NCBI GenBank assembly: GCA_905183005.1
Contig: CAJJDO010000099.1
Span: forward strand, 303,768 to 367,767
Reading direction: 5' to 3'
Source: Paramecium pentaurelia
Taxonomy: Eukaryota; Ciliophora; Oligohymenophorea; Peniculida; Parameciidae
DNA: 64,000 nucleotides
Shown here: positions 52,069 to 63,093 of the stretch, piece by piece
How the letters are laid out: every line of letters begins with the position of its first letter
Position numbering within the stretch: the stretch's first letter is position 1
Translations under genes and position numbers: made by a program
The notes under the pieces: model-generated
Database searches by the model: none
The model's input: only the letters and a program-made list of their open reading frames with translations
Told to the model about the DNA's origin: nothing

Positions 52069-54017
52069 ATGCAGGGCCCTTTTTAAGAGTAGGAAGCTCT
52101 AGCTGACATTTTTGATTAAGTAAAAGGTGTAGATCAAAAAATCTTTGGTGTCATATTATAAATATTTCGAAAAGAAAAAGTTTAAGATTGCTTAGGACAT
52201 CTTTCAAATAATGGGATTTAAATACATTTAGAATAATAAATTATTCAAGGAAAGAACTTAACTAAGGTTGAGAATGAATAGAAATTGTCTGTTATTAGAA
52301 GTGACATGAAAATAATTAGGGATGTCTTAAAAAAAATAAAAGATCATGATTTCAATAAGTTAGACTATTCAAATGAAGAATATAAAGAATCTGTAAAGGA
52401 TCTAATTATAGGAATAAAATATGATATAAAGATCATAAAATTTTTATAATTTTTAGTTAACCTCACATCTATAGATAATACTTTAATAGAATGTGGGTCT
52501 AATTCATTACATATATTAGTTTAGATGAAGGCAAACCTTAGAAACCAAAATTTAAAAAATATTAAGATCGAAGATACTTCTTTAGTAGGAGCTAAGCTTG
52601 TTTTGTGTAATCTTAGGGAATCCTAATTTAATAATGCTAACATAAGTCTAATATATTTGTATGAAGCATTATAATTTAATTGTAAATTGGTAAACTTAAG
52701 AATCCATGAATTAAATAAACTAAATGGTCATACTAGTTCAGTCAAATAGATTTGCTTTTCTCCTGATGGAAATATATTAGCTTCTGGTAGCGATGATAAG
52801 TCTATCCGTCTATGGGATGTCAAAACAGGATAATAAAAAGCCTAATTGTATGGTCATCGATATAAAGTTAACTCAGTATGTTTCTCTCCTGATGGCAATA
52901 CATTAGCTTCTGGTAGTAATGACAACTCTATCTGTTTATGGAATGTTAAGAGTAAAAAAAAATATCCAAATTTGTTGGTTATAAATTACCAGTCTACTCA
53001 ATCAGATTCTCTCCTAATGGAAATATTATAGCATCTTGTATTTGGGATGAGACTATTCGTTTATGGGATGTCAAAACAGGGTTATTAAAAGTCTAATTAG
53101 ATGGTCATACTGATCATGTCTACTCAGTCTATTTCTCTCCTGATGGAAATACATTAGCTTCTGGTAGCGATGATAACTCTATCCGTCTATGGGATGTCAA
53201 AACAGGATAATAAAAAGCCTAATTAGATGGTCATGATGGTTGTGTCAACTCAGTCTGTTTCTCTCCTGATGGGAATAAATTAGCTTCTGGTAGTACTGAC
53301 AACTCTATCCGTCTTTGGGATCTTAACACAGGGTAATAAAAAGTCTAATTTATTGGTCATACTGGAACTGTCTACTCAGTCTATTTCTCTCCTGATGGAA
53401 AAACATTGGCTTCTGGTAGTGATGATAACTCTATCCGTCTATGGGATGTTAAAACAGGATAATAGAAAGCCAAATTAGATGGTCATACTGGAACTGTCTA
53501 CTCAGTATGTTTCTCTCCTGACGGAAATAAATTAGCATCGGGTAGTTACGATAAGTCTGTCTGCCTATGGGATGTCACAACAGCATTAGAAATTTTATTC
53601 TAGGATAATAGTAATAACGAAATTTTGGAAAATGGCAATATTTCCTTGTTATAAAACAACCCCCCTATGGGTATTAATTATTTTATACTATTTAGTTAAC
53701 ACTAATATTTTGGAAAGTACAATTCAAAAATGAGATATTATTATTATTTCTAGAATATTAAAAATATATAATTAAGGTTGGTTTTTTTTTGTAATGATGT
53801 GATTTTGATTCACCCCTTCATTTTATCGAATTTTACCATTTTGGATAATGTAAAAGTCAAATAATTCTAATTTTTTAATAAAGAAAATAGACATATATAT
53901 ATTTGTACTCAATAATCAATATCATTGATTTTCTTCTTTTTTTATTTAGTTTTTAGTTATAAATTTCCTATCCAATTATTCTAATATTAAAGAATTTAAT
54001 CTCATTTTTAGAGATGA
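52069..54017 (+). pseudogene. Pentapeptide-like / seven-repeat WD40 protein with one frameshift
   Basis: From ATG 52069 a non-repetitive region of about 160 residues leads into a pentapeptide-like stretch (LRNQNLKNIKIEDTSLVGAK, LRESQFNNANISLIYL). Seven WD40 units of 42 residues follow (52726 to about 53600), of the type HTGTVYSVCFSPDGNKLASG SYDKSVCLWDV. Units 1-2 and 3-7 are in different frames: at a run of nine A (about 52953-52962) one base seems to be missing, since ten A would join SKKK to the next unit. Homology ends near 53655; the first in-frame TGA is 54015-54017, so the natural end is uncertain. WD40 propellers act as protein-binding scaffolds; nothing catalytic is visible. Slippage, sequencing error and recent loss of function are all possible explanations of the frameshift. 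Confidence 0.72.
52726..53600 (+). repeat. Seven tandem 126-bp WD40 repeats
   Basis: Units start at GGTCAT-like codons every 126 bp (52726, 52852 and onward). Units 4-7 are very similar at DNA level, with repeated strings such as TCTCCTGATGGAAATA and TATGGGATGTCAAAACAGGA. Unit 3 is the most divergent (IIASCIWDETIRLWD). This indicates recent amplification or gene conversion. Confidence 0.88.
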
Positions 54018-54671
54018 AAAATTAAAATATTTTAACACTATTCATATGTATTTCTAAGAATACCAATTATAATTTCCTTTTTTATTCTTCAATAGATTTG
54101 CTTTAAATTAATTAAAACAATTTTGAGTAATTTCTTAATGAATTTAAATAACTTTAAATTTTTCTGGTAGACAAGTTCATCAAAAGAATACAGTTTTTCA
54201 AAGCTTATTTATACCTTGATATTCGTTTTTTGTTAAAATTATCTTGTAGGAAGTGAATTATGTAGTTCTTACTCTATAAAATGATGCGTACATTATCTCA
54301 ATGATTTATTAATTTTTATTATTTATAGATATTTAAAAGTATTGTTGAAAGTTTCTTTTTAATGTAGCAGTAGATTATTTTTTCTTTAAAAATTATAAAT
54401 AGTGTATATCTAATTTTATCCTTAATGCTAATCCTTTAGGGGACATAATACTTATTGATGATTAATTTATCGTAACAGAATTTTATATTCAGAAATACTT
54501 TATATCTATATATAATTAATAAATACTGTTATCGAATTGTTGGCTTTAATATATAACTTTTATAATTATTAAATTTAATGATATTAACTTTTTTTAGTTT
54601 AAATTAATTGCTTAAATAATCTAGGATCAACTTTATTTTTTTAATTTGTTGACATATCTTTTTCACTATCT
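54018..54671. other. AT-rich stretch before the forked repeat
   Basis: No supported gene. Confidence 0.45.
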
Positions 54672-55277
54672 TTGTTATTAAAGATATCTTAACTATTTAT
54701 GTAGGAAAAAAAACCAACAATTCTAACTAATATTAAATTAAACTTTTCATACCAATCCTTTTAAAATTAATAATAAATTGTGTAAAGCTATCATAATATC
54801 CTAAATAATTTAAAAAGAATAATTTTGTTAAAATGCTTTCTTTAAGTAATCATTTAGCGCTTTATTTTAGCCTTTTCGTTATGCTCACTGTTCTCTTCTC
54901 TGTAGATTATTCATTAGATATAGTAACATTTAGACTTAAATTCCTCTAAATATTAAATGATAAGAGATTCTATCGAAATATTTCTAAAATGACACCAAAT
55001 ATTTGTTAATTAACATCTTTATCTGAAGTAAAGATGTCAGCTAGAACTTCCTTCTCTTAAAAAGTTTAATTAATTAACGTTTATTTTTAATATTGAATTT
55101 CTATTACTCTAATATTAAATACTGCAAATAAAAAATAATAGTATGTAAAGTATTTTTTTACATAAAAAGTAGAATTAGTAAAGATTTGGAGTTGAGGATA
55201 ATTGATCTATAATTTGCTTTTTGAAAATTCTCTCAGTTTGAATGGTTTGATTTCTTAAAATATCGTATAAATGTATA
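54672..55277. repeat. 606-bp direct repeat, copy 1 of a forked pair
   Basis: Appears identical to 55880-56485. After the shared end (...AATGTATA) copy 1 continues AGGCCTGAA into a WD40 fragment, whereas copy 2 continues TTTTTTCTTTG. Copy 2 begins right after a single N, so the arrangement reflects two contigs sharing a 606-bp segment and then diverging. Confidence 0.85.
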
Positions 55278-55878
55278 AGGCCTGAATTTTTATAAAATAT
55301 TTTTTTCGTTTTTATAACATTTCTTTTAATATAATTCCTATAAAATAGATTTGTTTTTTCCTTTGAAATAAAAACATTTAAAATTAACTACTATGCCTTT
55401 AATTAAAGTCTTATTCAGGGTAGTTTTTATGTTTATTGAATGTTTATATGAAAAGAAATATTAAAAAAGATTTAAATAGGAATCAATTTGTCTGAAAAAT
55501 ATTTTCTTGATGGAACTTTAGTAACTGACAGTGAAGATAATTCTGTTGGCTTATGGGATTCAAAGACGGGTAAATAAAAATTAAAATTGCATGGCCATAG
55601 TATTTATGTACTAACAGTTTCATTATCCTTTGATGACGCTACATTAGCATTTGGTAAGAAAGTTTTTTTTTCTTTTTAGAGAACTTAATCTTGCAGTAAT
55701 TTAAACTGAAGTTATTAATGTAGCATTTGGTTCAAAACTAAGAAATTGCTTTATTTATTGGTAGGATTTTAAAATATGATCAGCCAATTTTATAATCCTA
55801 CCAATAATCTGATAACAGAGTTTGACTTTGTTTCTGACTTATTACATATATAAATTCAAATTTATAATGTTTGCTTGT
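55278..55878. other. Branch segment present only after repeat copy 1
   Basis: 601 bp between the end of repeat copy 1 and the single N at 55879. Contains the WD40 fragment; otherwise AT-rich. See the finding on the forked repeat. Confidence 0.6.
55497..55670 (+). pseudogene. WD40 repeat fragment
   Basis: The block reads FLDGTLVTDSEDNSVGLWDS KTGKQKLKLHGHSIYVLTVS and FDDATLAFG, one and a half WD40 units of the same type as in the 52069 gene, with typical positions mutated (GSDDNS to DSEDNS, FSPDG to LSFDD). It sits in the branch found only after copy 1 of the 606-bp repeat. Confidence 0.7.
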
Positions 55879-55879
55879 N

Positions 55880-56485
55880 TTGTTATTAAAGATATCTTAA
55901 CTATTTATGTAGGAAAAAAAACCAACAATTCTAACTAATATTAAATTAAACTTTTCATACCAATCCTTTTAAAATTAATAATAAATTGTGTAAAGCTATC
56001 ATAATATCCTAAATAATTTAAAAAGAATAATTTTGTTAAAATGCTTTCTTTAAGTAATCATTTAGCGCTTTATTTTAGCCTTTTCGTTATGCTCACTGTT
56101 CTCTTCTCTGTAGATTATTCATTAGATATAGTAACATTTAGACTTAAATTCCTCTAAATATTAAATGATAAGAGATTCTATCGAAATATTTCTAAAATGA
56201 CACCAAATATTTGTTAATTAACATCTTTATCTGAAGTAAAGATGTCAGCTAGAACTTCCTTCTCTTAAAAAGTTTAATTAATTAACGTTTATTTTTAATA
56301 TTGAATTTCTATTACTCTAATATTAAATACTGCAAATAAAAAATAATAGTATGTAAAGTATTTTTTTACATAAAAAGTAGAATTAGTAAAGATTTGGAGT
56401 TGAGGATAATTGATCTATAATTTGCTTTTTGAAAATTCTCTCAGTTTGAATGGTTTGATTTCTTAAAATATCGTATAAATGTATA
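55880..56485. repeat. 606-bp direct repeat, copy 2 of a forked pair
   Basis: Second copy of 54672-55277, starting at the first base after the N. Confidence 0.85.
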
Positions 56486-58829
56486 TTTTTTCTTTGATTT
56501 AGTTTGATATGTGTTCCTTTGAAATTAATTTAAACTTTATAGTCTAAATGTTTATTCCTTTCGACAAATATTCTATCTCTTTTTGTAGATATTATATTCT
56601 TAGAGTTCCGGTTACTAAATAAATTAGACATCTCACTAAATAATAAGCTTCATTGATGAGTTGTTTTTATTTGATCTGATGAATCAATATCATAACTGTA
56701 AAAAGATTTTATATATTTGAGAAATTCAACATATTACACAATTTGCATGATTATCAATTTTTATTTTGAAATCGAAATAAGCAGCTAAAAAGACTTATAT
56801 TTCTATTACTATTTATTATTTGAACTAACTTCATTGTTTTTTTTAATGTTTAAAATTTTAATTTTTTTTTCAAATATATTACTCAATCTTGAATTAAATT
56901 CTAATTTATCTTTTGAATAAATGAATTTTCATTCAAGAGGATTTTCTTCTTAAGACAATAATTCTATTAAATTCTATTAAATTCATACTTGAAAATAAAA
57001 AAGCTTGTTTTATCAGCTTTAATAAAAATTTAACTAAACTCAAATGTGCTGATTTTAAGATAATAATGAATAAAATGTTATTTAAAATCTAAAATAATTG
57101 TTATTAATCAAATGCAATATGTATAGTATATTCAATTCAAAGAAATGAAAAAATCACTTTTATGTTTAATCTATAAATTTTAAGATTTTAATTATTTATT
57201 CATTTGATTGGTTAGGTATGAAGTAATCTTTTTATTTAACAGTTCTTAGGTTATTCTATTTCGATTTGATTCAAGATAGTTTAAAATGATTAATGAATCA
57301 TCTGAGCCTATTGACCATATCATATAATATCAAAAAATATTTGGTATTATGGATCTAGAAGTAAATAATCTCTACACTAATGAATTTCAATACATTAATT
57401 AGTGAGTATTATCTTTTATTTAAGTTAATTAAAAATTCTGATAAATTCACAAAATTTAAATTTCATTTACAAGAGTTTAAATATCTTCAAAAATTTATTC
57501 TTGTAATTTTAAACTATCTATATATGCTGTTTAATTGATAAATTTATTAATTTTTAAAGTTTTTCGATAAAAAAATATTTGAGTTAAAAATTTATTGTTT
57601 TTTTATTTAAATTTATTTTCATATTAGCAGCTTCATTTTTTTTTATTTATTTGAAGTTGGTTTTAAGTAAGTTAAAGTTTATTAAATCTTGAGGTTGAAG
57701 CAAACTCAAAGATTGTACTCTTTTTTTTAATTAAAAATTAGTAGAGGCTCATTTTCTTCAACCTAATGGAAATAATTTAGTAATCGGAAATCTGAATTAA
57801 ATTATGTAATTTGTTATGAGGCATCAATATAATGATATTTATGCTTTTAACTTTAGCTTATTTCTATGAGTTTTATAGATATCTGACAACTGATTAATAT
57901 TTTACTTTCATTTTCATTTAATTAGGGCCCTTAATGATTGGAAAAATGAGTCATCTTGTAGGTTGCTCAATGAAATTCTACAACAATGTTCATGCTTATT
58001 TTTAAGAGAGAAATAATATCTAGTAAATCAATCTAATGTGCTAAGCTGCAAATCCAAATATTTTGACTGAAATTAAATAATTTAATACATTTATTATTAT
58101 TTAATCAATGTTTCAATTATATTAAATAAATTAGAAAACTTATTTAATTAAATATGTAATATAGTGTGTGAGAGGAATTTAATTAAATAACAACCTAAAT
58201 AATATAATTGGTGAATTACTTTGTTTATTGGTGAAATTTTCTATTTATTCTATTTTCCAATATTAAAATTAGTAAATAGGAATTGCAATAGGTAAACATA
58301 AAATATAATTGTAAAATAGTGAAGCTTTAATATGTGAAAATGAAAAATAATTTTATGATAGAAAATTTTTGGAGATGAAGGAGATGTTAAAATGGATTGA
58401 TTTATATCGCGATTTTAGAATGAAAATAAATAACTTATAAAGGAGAATAAAAATGGTAACAAAGATTTTTGTTAGGAGATACACTTTAAGGATAACAGTT
58501 AAAAATAATGTTAAAAAATAGTATTAATAGTTATGAGAGAGGTAGTGATCATATGATGATATCGTTGTTAAAAATAAATGATTAAAATAAATAAGTTAGC
58601 AATGCTTTCCTTTTAATGTGAGCATTTCACAAAATTATGATTTTTTACATAGAATCTAAATTAATTCATTCTTAATATATATTAATATTTTTATAAATAT
58701 ACTTTGGTAATCTAGATTAGAATGCTTATAATATATAATAACTTAATAATGGAGTGGTTATGAGAGGAAATATTCCTTTAAATGATTAAGCCTAATAAAA
58801 AAACTAAAATATACTTTTTTATTTAATTT
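56486..58829. other. Gene-poor stretch
   Basis: No intact gene. A 39-codon frame from ATG 57286 (MINESSEPIDHIIQYQKIFG) and a block near 57745 (HFLQPNGNNLVIGN, faintly like a WD40 unit) look weakly coding but cannot be supported further. Confidence 0.35.
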
Positions 58830-61240
58830 TTTAAATAAGTACTCATTTTTGCTTATAACTGAATAACTGAATCTTCTTTTGTCAAAATTTAATACATCAT
58901 CGTATAATTGTATTTACATTCTGGCTAAATTGAAGTTGAATTTTTTTAATCTTGATTTGCATTTTGATTAGTTTTTTCCACTAGCTCTTTAACATTTGCA
59001 TGAATACCCTCCTATTAGTATTAGATTTTTATTTCACCTATATTCTATGTCATCCTTTAAGCTTTATAAACGTAACCTTAAATATCTGTTTTACTAAAGA
59101 ACTTTCAATATTCCTCATCATTCATTAAAACAAAAATCCTTCATCTCCATAAAAATTTCTTAAATTTGAAGTATCTCTTATTGCATCATTATTTTGTATA
59201 AACCTAGTTATTTACTAAATTATACTATTTTAATTTTAGGATTATTTGTTGGTAGAATTTTTCTGACAACCATACTTTCCTTTTCATTATCAGTAAATTT
59301 GTAAGTGAACTCTATATCTTATCCTGATTCTTTATGTAAATAAAATTTATTGAGAGCTTCATTAAATGCTTCGTGAAAATAGATATTTCCAACAAAAGAC
59401 ATTAATCAGTTTTGAATAGCATAAACTGCATTTACATAATATTAGTTCTTCATTTTTGAAATCAAAATTGATCTCCTTTAAACTATTTTTGACATATTGA
59501 CAAGGTAATTGAAATACTTTACTCTTCAAAATCCTATTATAATTGATGCGTTTATTATATGAGATGCAATTCAGATCATATTATTAGATCCCATTAATCT
59601 TATTTATCAAAATTTTTTTTGAATTTTTTTTATTCGAAGGATATATTTGGCATTCTTTAAACTGAAACTATTCAATTCCATTTCAATATAACTGTGAGAA
59701 TCCATTTATTGGCATAAATGAAAATAGAGAACTCCACACACTATCTTACATCTACATTTGTCATATTACTTATTAAAATGCATTCTTCTCTAATGTGAAG
59801 GAAACTTAATCTTCACTATTTGATTGATTAAATTAGAAAGCTAAAACTCTACAATATAAATATTAGGACAAAATAGTAAATAATTAGGGAATATTTTGTG
59901 ATTCCTTCTCTGAATTTTTTTTATTTTGGTTCTATATTATATAACTTAGATCCTTATTAAGTGTTTAATTATATTTCTTTCAAATTTTCATGTATAAAAT
60001 TAAAATTTGATATAATATCATTTTTTAGAGTAATATGGCTTAAAATGGTTACCAATACATTTTATCAACATCATTTTTAGATTGCTTTTATTTTCGTTTA
60101 AATATGCAATTTCTAATTCGTATTCAATATTTATCGAAAAATTAAGTAATCTCAAATAAATTGCTTATGATCTAAAATATTCTAATGAATATCTAAACTT
60201 AAAAAAAAAATTAAATTAATTATTCCTACACTTTAAGGAACAGTGTTTTTACAGTATCAATATTAATTCCTAAATTGATATTCAGAATAGAATGCTTTGT
60301 GAATATCTCAATAATCTTAGATAATTCCTTTATAAATAATCGTGTTGATCCGTTTATTCAGAATTATTAGTTTTGCCCTTTTTATATATAGTTTAATATG
60401 CAAACCTAATCAACATATAGTTAGCAAAAAACAGAAGGAATATAACAATATATCAAGTTTTTAGATTGTTCTTGAAGTCGATCTTTTTCTACCTAAAATA
60501 ATTTCAGCAATTACATAGTCGTGAAAAAATAGTAAAGTGTTATTTTAATTATCCTAAACTAATTTCTATTTGAAAATATACAAATGTTAAATAGGATAAG
60601 TCATTTAAGAATATTTCTGGATTGATTTTAATTTTACAATTGAATAGAAGTGCTCAATTGGCAATCCAATTTGCAAATATTACCCTTTTAAAACAGATTC
60701 ATAATTATTAATATTGCTTGAATATCTATTTTGATTTGACTTATAGTTATCCATTTCAATCAACTAGGAAATTGCATTAAGTGGGATTATTTATTTGATG
60801 AGTTTCAGATTCGTTATTTTCTACTTTATTTCATTTTAATTTCAACATAATTTAATGTGTAAACCATATTATTGGTTGAGTATTTTCTTGATCATAAAAT
60901 TTGGAATTTGACCTGAAAATCCTCATATATTTCTTAAATATAATTTAATTACCTTCAGAATTTATAGAGCTGTTTGATCATCTTATCCATTGCCCAAATA
61001 ACTCCATAAGTAATAAAACTGATATTAAATAAATACTTTTAATTTCCATTTTATAAATATAAAATTATATCCCTACTTTTACAATACAATAGCTTCACCA
61101 TAAAATGTAATTTTGAGTATCTCATCTTTAAAAGAAATGAAGTAGGGCTGACTTGCGACAAAAATATTATTGCGTTACCTTTTTAAAAATTTCCTCATTG
61201 TAATATTGAATTTTATCCCTTTTTATCAATTTTAATCAGT
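58830..61240 (-). pseudogene. Large unidentified coding relic
   Basis: Minus-strand coding-like blocks in the ciliate code run from about 61240 down to 58830, in changing frames. In order: QPYFISFKDEILKITFYGEA; MDNYKSNQNRYSSNINNYES and QYLQIGLPIEHFYSIVKLKS; NYNRILKSKVFQLPCQYVKN leading to a Cys cluster ILCKCSLCYSKL; FHEAFNEALNKFYLHKESGQ and DIEFTYKFTDNEKESMVVRK; DAIRDTSNLRNFYGDEGF; and EGIHANVKELVEKTNQNANQ. At least one TGA and several frameshifts interrupt it. The blocks plausibly belong to one gene of 700 or more codons. The Cys cluster could be part of a zinc finger. Family unknown. Confidence 0.45.
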
Positions 61241-61602
61241 TTATCAGTTTCTCACATATTCTGCTTTTAAAAACTATGATATTAATATTTTAAATGATAC
61301 TTCTTAAGTTATTTTTTTTATTCATCTAGAGAATTTCATTCGATATAATATCATTTTATTAATTACTGTGATAAATTTTCTTATCTAAGAAAATACATTT
61401 ACCAATTAAATCTACATATATTAGAAACTTTATAATTAATTCTTTTTATTAATATCACTCCATAATTTCTTGTAAATAACGAAAATCACCAATAATTGAT
61501 TAAATTTAAGTAAATACAATAATTTTATAATATATAAAGATATTGAATATTACATATAATTTAAATATTCTATCATATTTCATAATTTGTATTTTATTAT
61601 AT
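61241..61602. other. Short intergenic stretch
   Basis: AT-rich; nothing supported. Confidence 0.5.
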
Positions 61603-63093
61603 TCATTATTCCTTATACTTTCTTATTTAGATTTCTTTAGATCCATGATCCCAAGTGATCAAATACTCTCCATCATCACTTAATTGTCCATAAAGAGTAT
61701 CACTACCAAATTAAATAGATTATTAAATAATAAAGTCACCATTTTGTTTCTTTCTCATTAAATTCACATTCTTGCCATTCTTATTCACAAGTAGGCATTT
61801 TGACTTTGTGTATTATTATGGAAATAAACAATCGCAATCACTTGAATCACACTTTACTGCAATTTGTTTAATTTTGTTATACTATTTATTATTAGTATCC
61901 AATTCATATATATACATTTAATCTTTACATCTAGGTTAGAATGTAAATAAGTTATCATTAATAAAACATAATCGATATCCATATTAATCAACTTTTATCT
62001 CTTATGTAACACTCCACTATTTATCCAACTTAGACTATTCTATTATTAATATTTAAGAATCTTCAGAACAAGATATCAATTTATTTTATTACTCATTTAA
62101 ACTTAATGAATATACATAATTAGTATGATCACTTATGGTTTATTAACATATCCATGAATTCTATTTCATCCAAAATTTGATTGTATTATCACAACTACCT
62201 GATATTATTAAATCATCAGTATTATTTATCAATAAACAATATATACAATTTGAATGTCCATTTAATATTTATTAACAATTCCATTAATTATTTCCAATCA
62301 CCTACCATATTATAATTAAATTGTCTCTACTTCCAGATACAAAATTATTTGTCTTTTTCATAAAATTTAAAGTAAGCACATTATCTGTATGCTTACTCAA
62401 CATTTAGACTTGATTCAATTTTCCTTATTGATTTTCAAATACTTTAATATCCTTTCTACATCCAGCTAAAACAAAAGATTAATCTTTATTAAATGCAAAA
62501 GCTTTACACCAATCAACCTTTATTGAGTTTTAATTCATGAGCTCAAAGGTGAATTGGTTTGAATTTTCTTTAAAATAACTTAGTCTTTATGGCTATTCTA
62601 ATTTTGATTGTTTTAAGTCAAAATTTAAAAATTACTAATTACACTTTTCCTTTTAATTTTTTTAATTCTTTATGTTTTTTAATATTTAATCTATAATCTA
62701 TTTGATTTATTCGATAGATTATTTAAGTTGTTTAAATAATATTTCCTCACAACCTTCCAATTAACATAAGCCCTTTATCATGTTATCTATCTATGAAATT
62801 CCTATTTCTGAGAATTATTATATATTAAAGTTCAAATAAGGAATCAACTAATTTAGAAGAGAATCAAGAGATAATTTACACTCTTAAACATTCTTTTATA
62901 CATTTTGAGCATTAATGATTCTTTGCTAAATCCATTCATTAAAAAGTTCAAAATATGTTAATTTGTCAAGATTTTGACTATGTTGAGGCAAGCAATAGTG
63001 ACAATAAGGCCTCTAATTTGGGCATGTGCTATTTATGCAAAATCCCATTATTTATTGATTACGATGATCAGCTTAGGTACATCTAATCTACAT
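61603..63093 (-). CDS. B-box zinc-finger / coiled-coil / WD40 protein, intact
   Basis: 496 codons without intron or stop, ATG 63093-63091 to TGA 61605-61603. I prefer this start to the in-frame ATG at 63048 because it includes the first Cys and His of the zinc box: C5-x4-H10-x8-C19-x4-C24-x6-C31-x2-C34-x3-H38. Up to C34 this is the same spacing as in the TPR gene at 21505. A Gln/Lys-rich coiled-coil-like region to about residue 170 is followed by WD40-type repeats: CKAFAFNKDQSFVLAGCRKD, FVSGSRDNLIIIW, DLIISGSCDNTIKFWMKQN, KLISCSEDSQILIIEQ, ending QLSDDGEYLITWDHGSKEI. The whole resembles the 46740 and 33704 genes. Predicted cytosolic scaffold; partner unknown. Confidence 0.87.

Noticed and set aside
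57286..57405. 39-codon plus-strand frame starting MINESSEP
   Set aside because: Composition is plausible but it is too short, with no motif, homologue or splice structure to support a gene.
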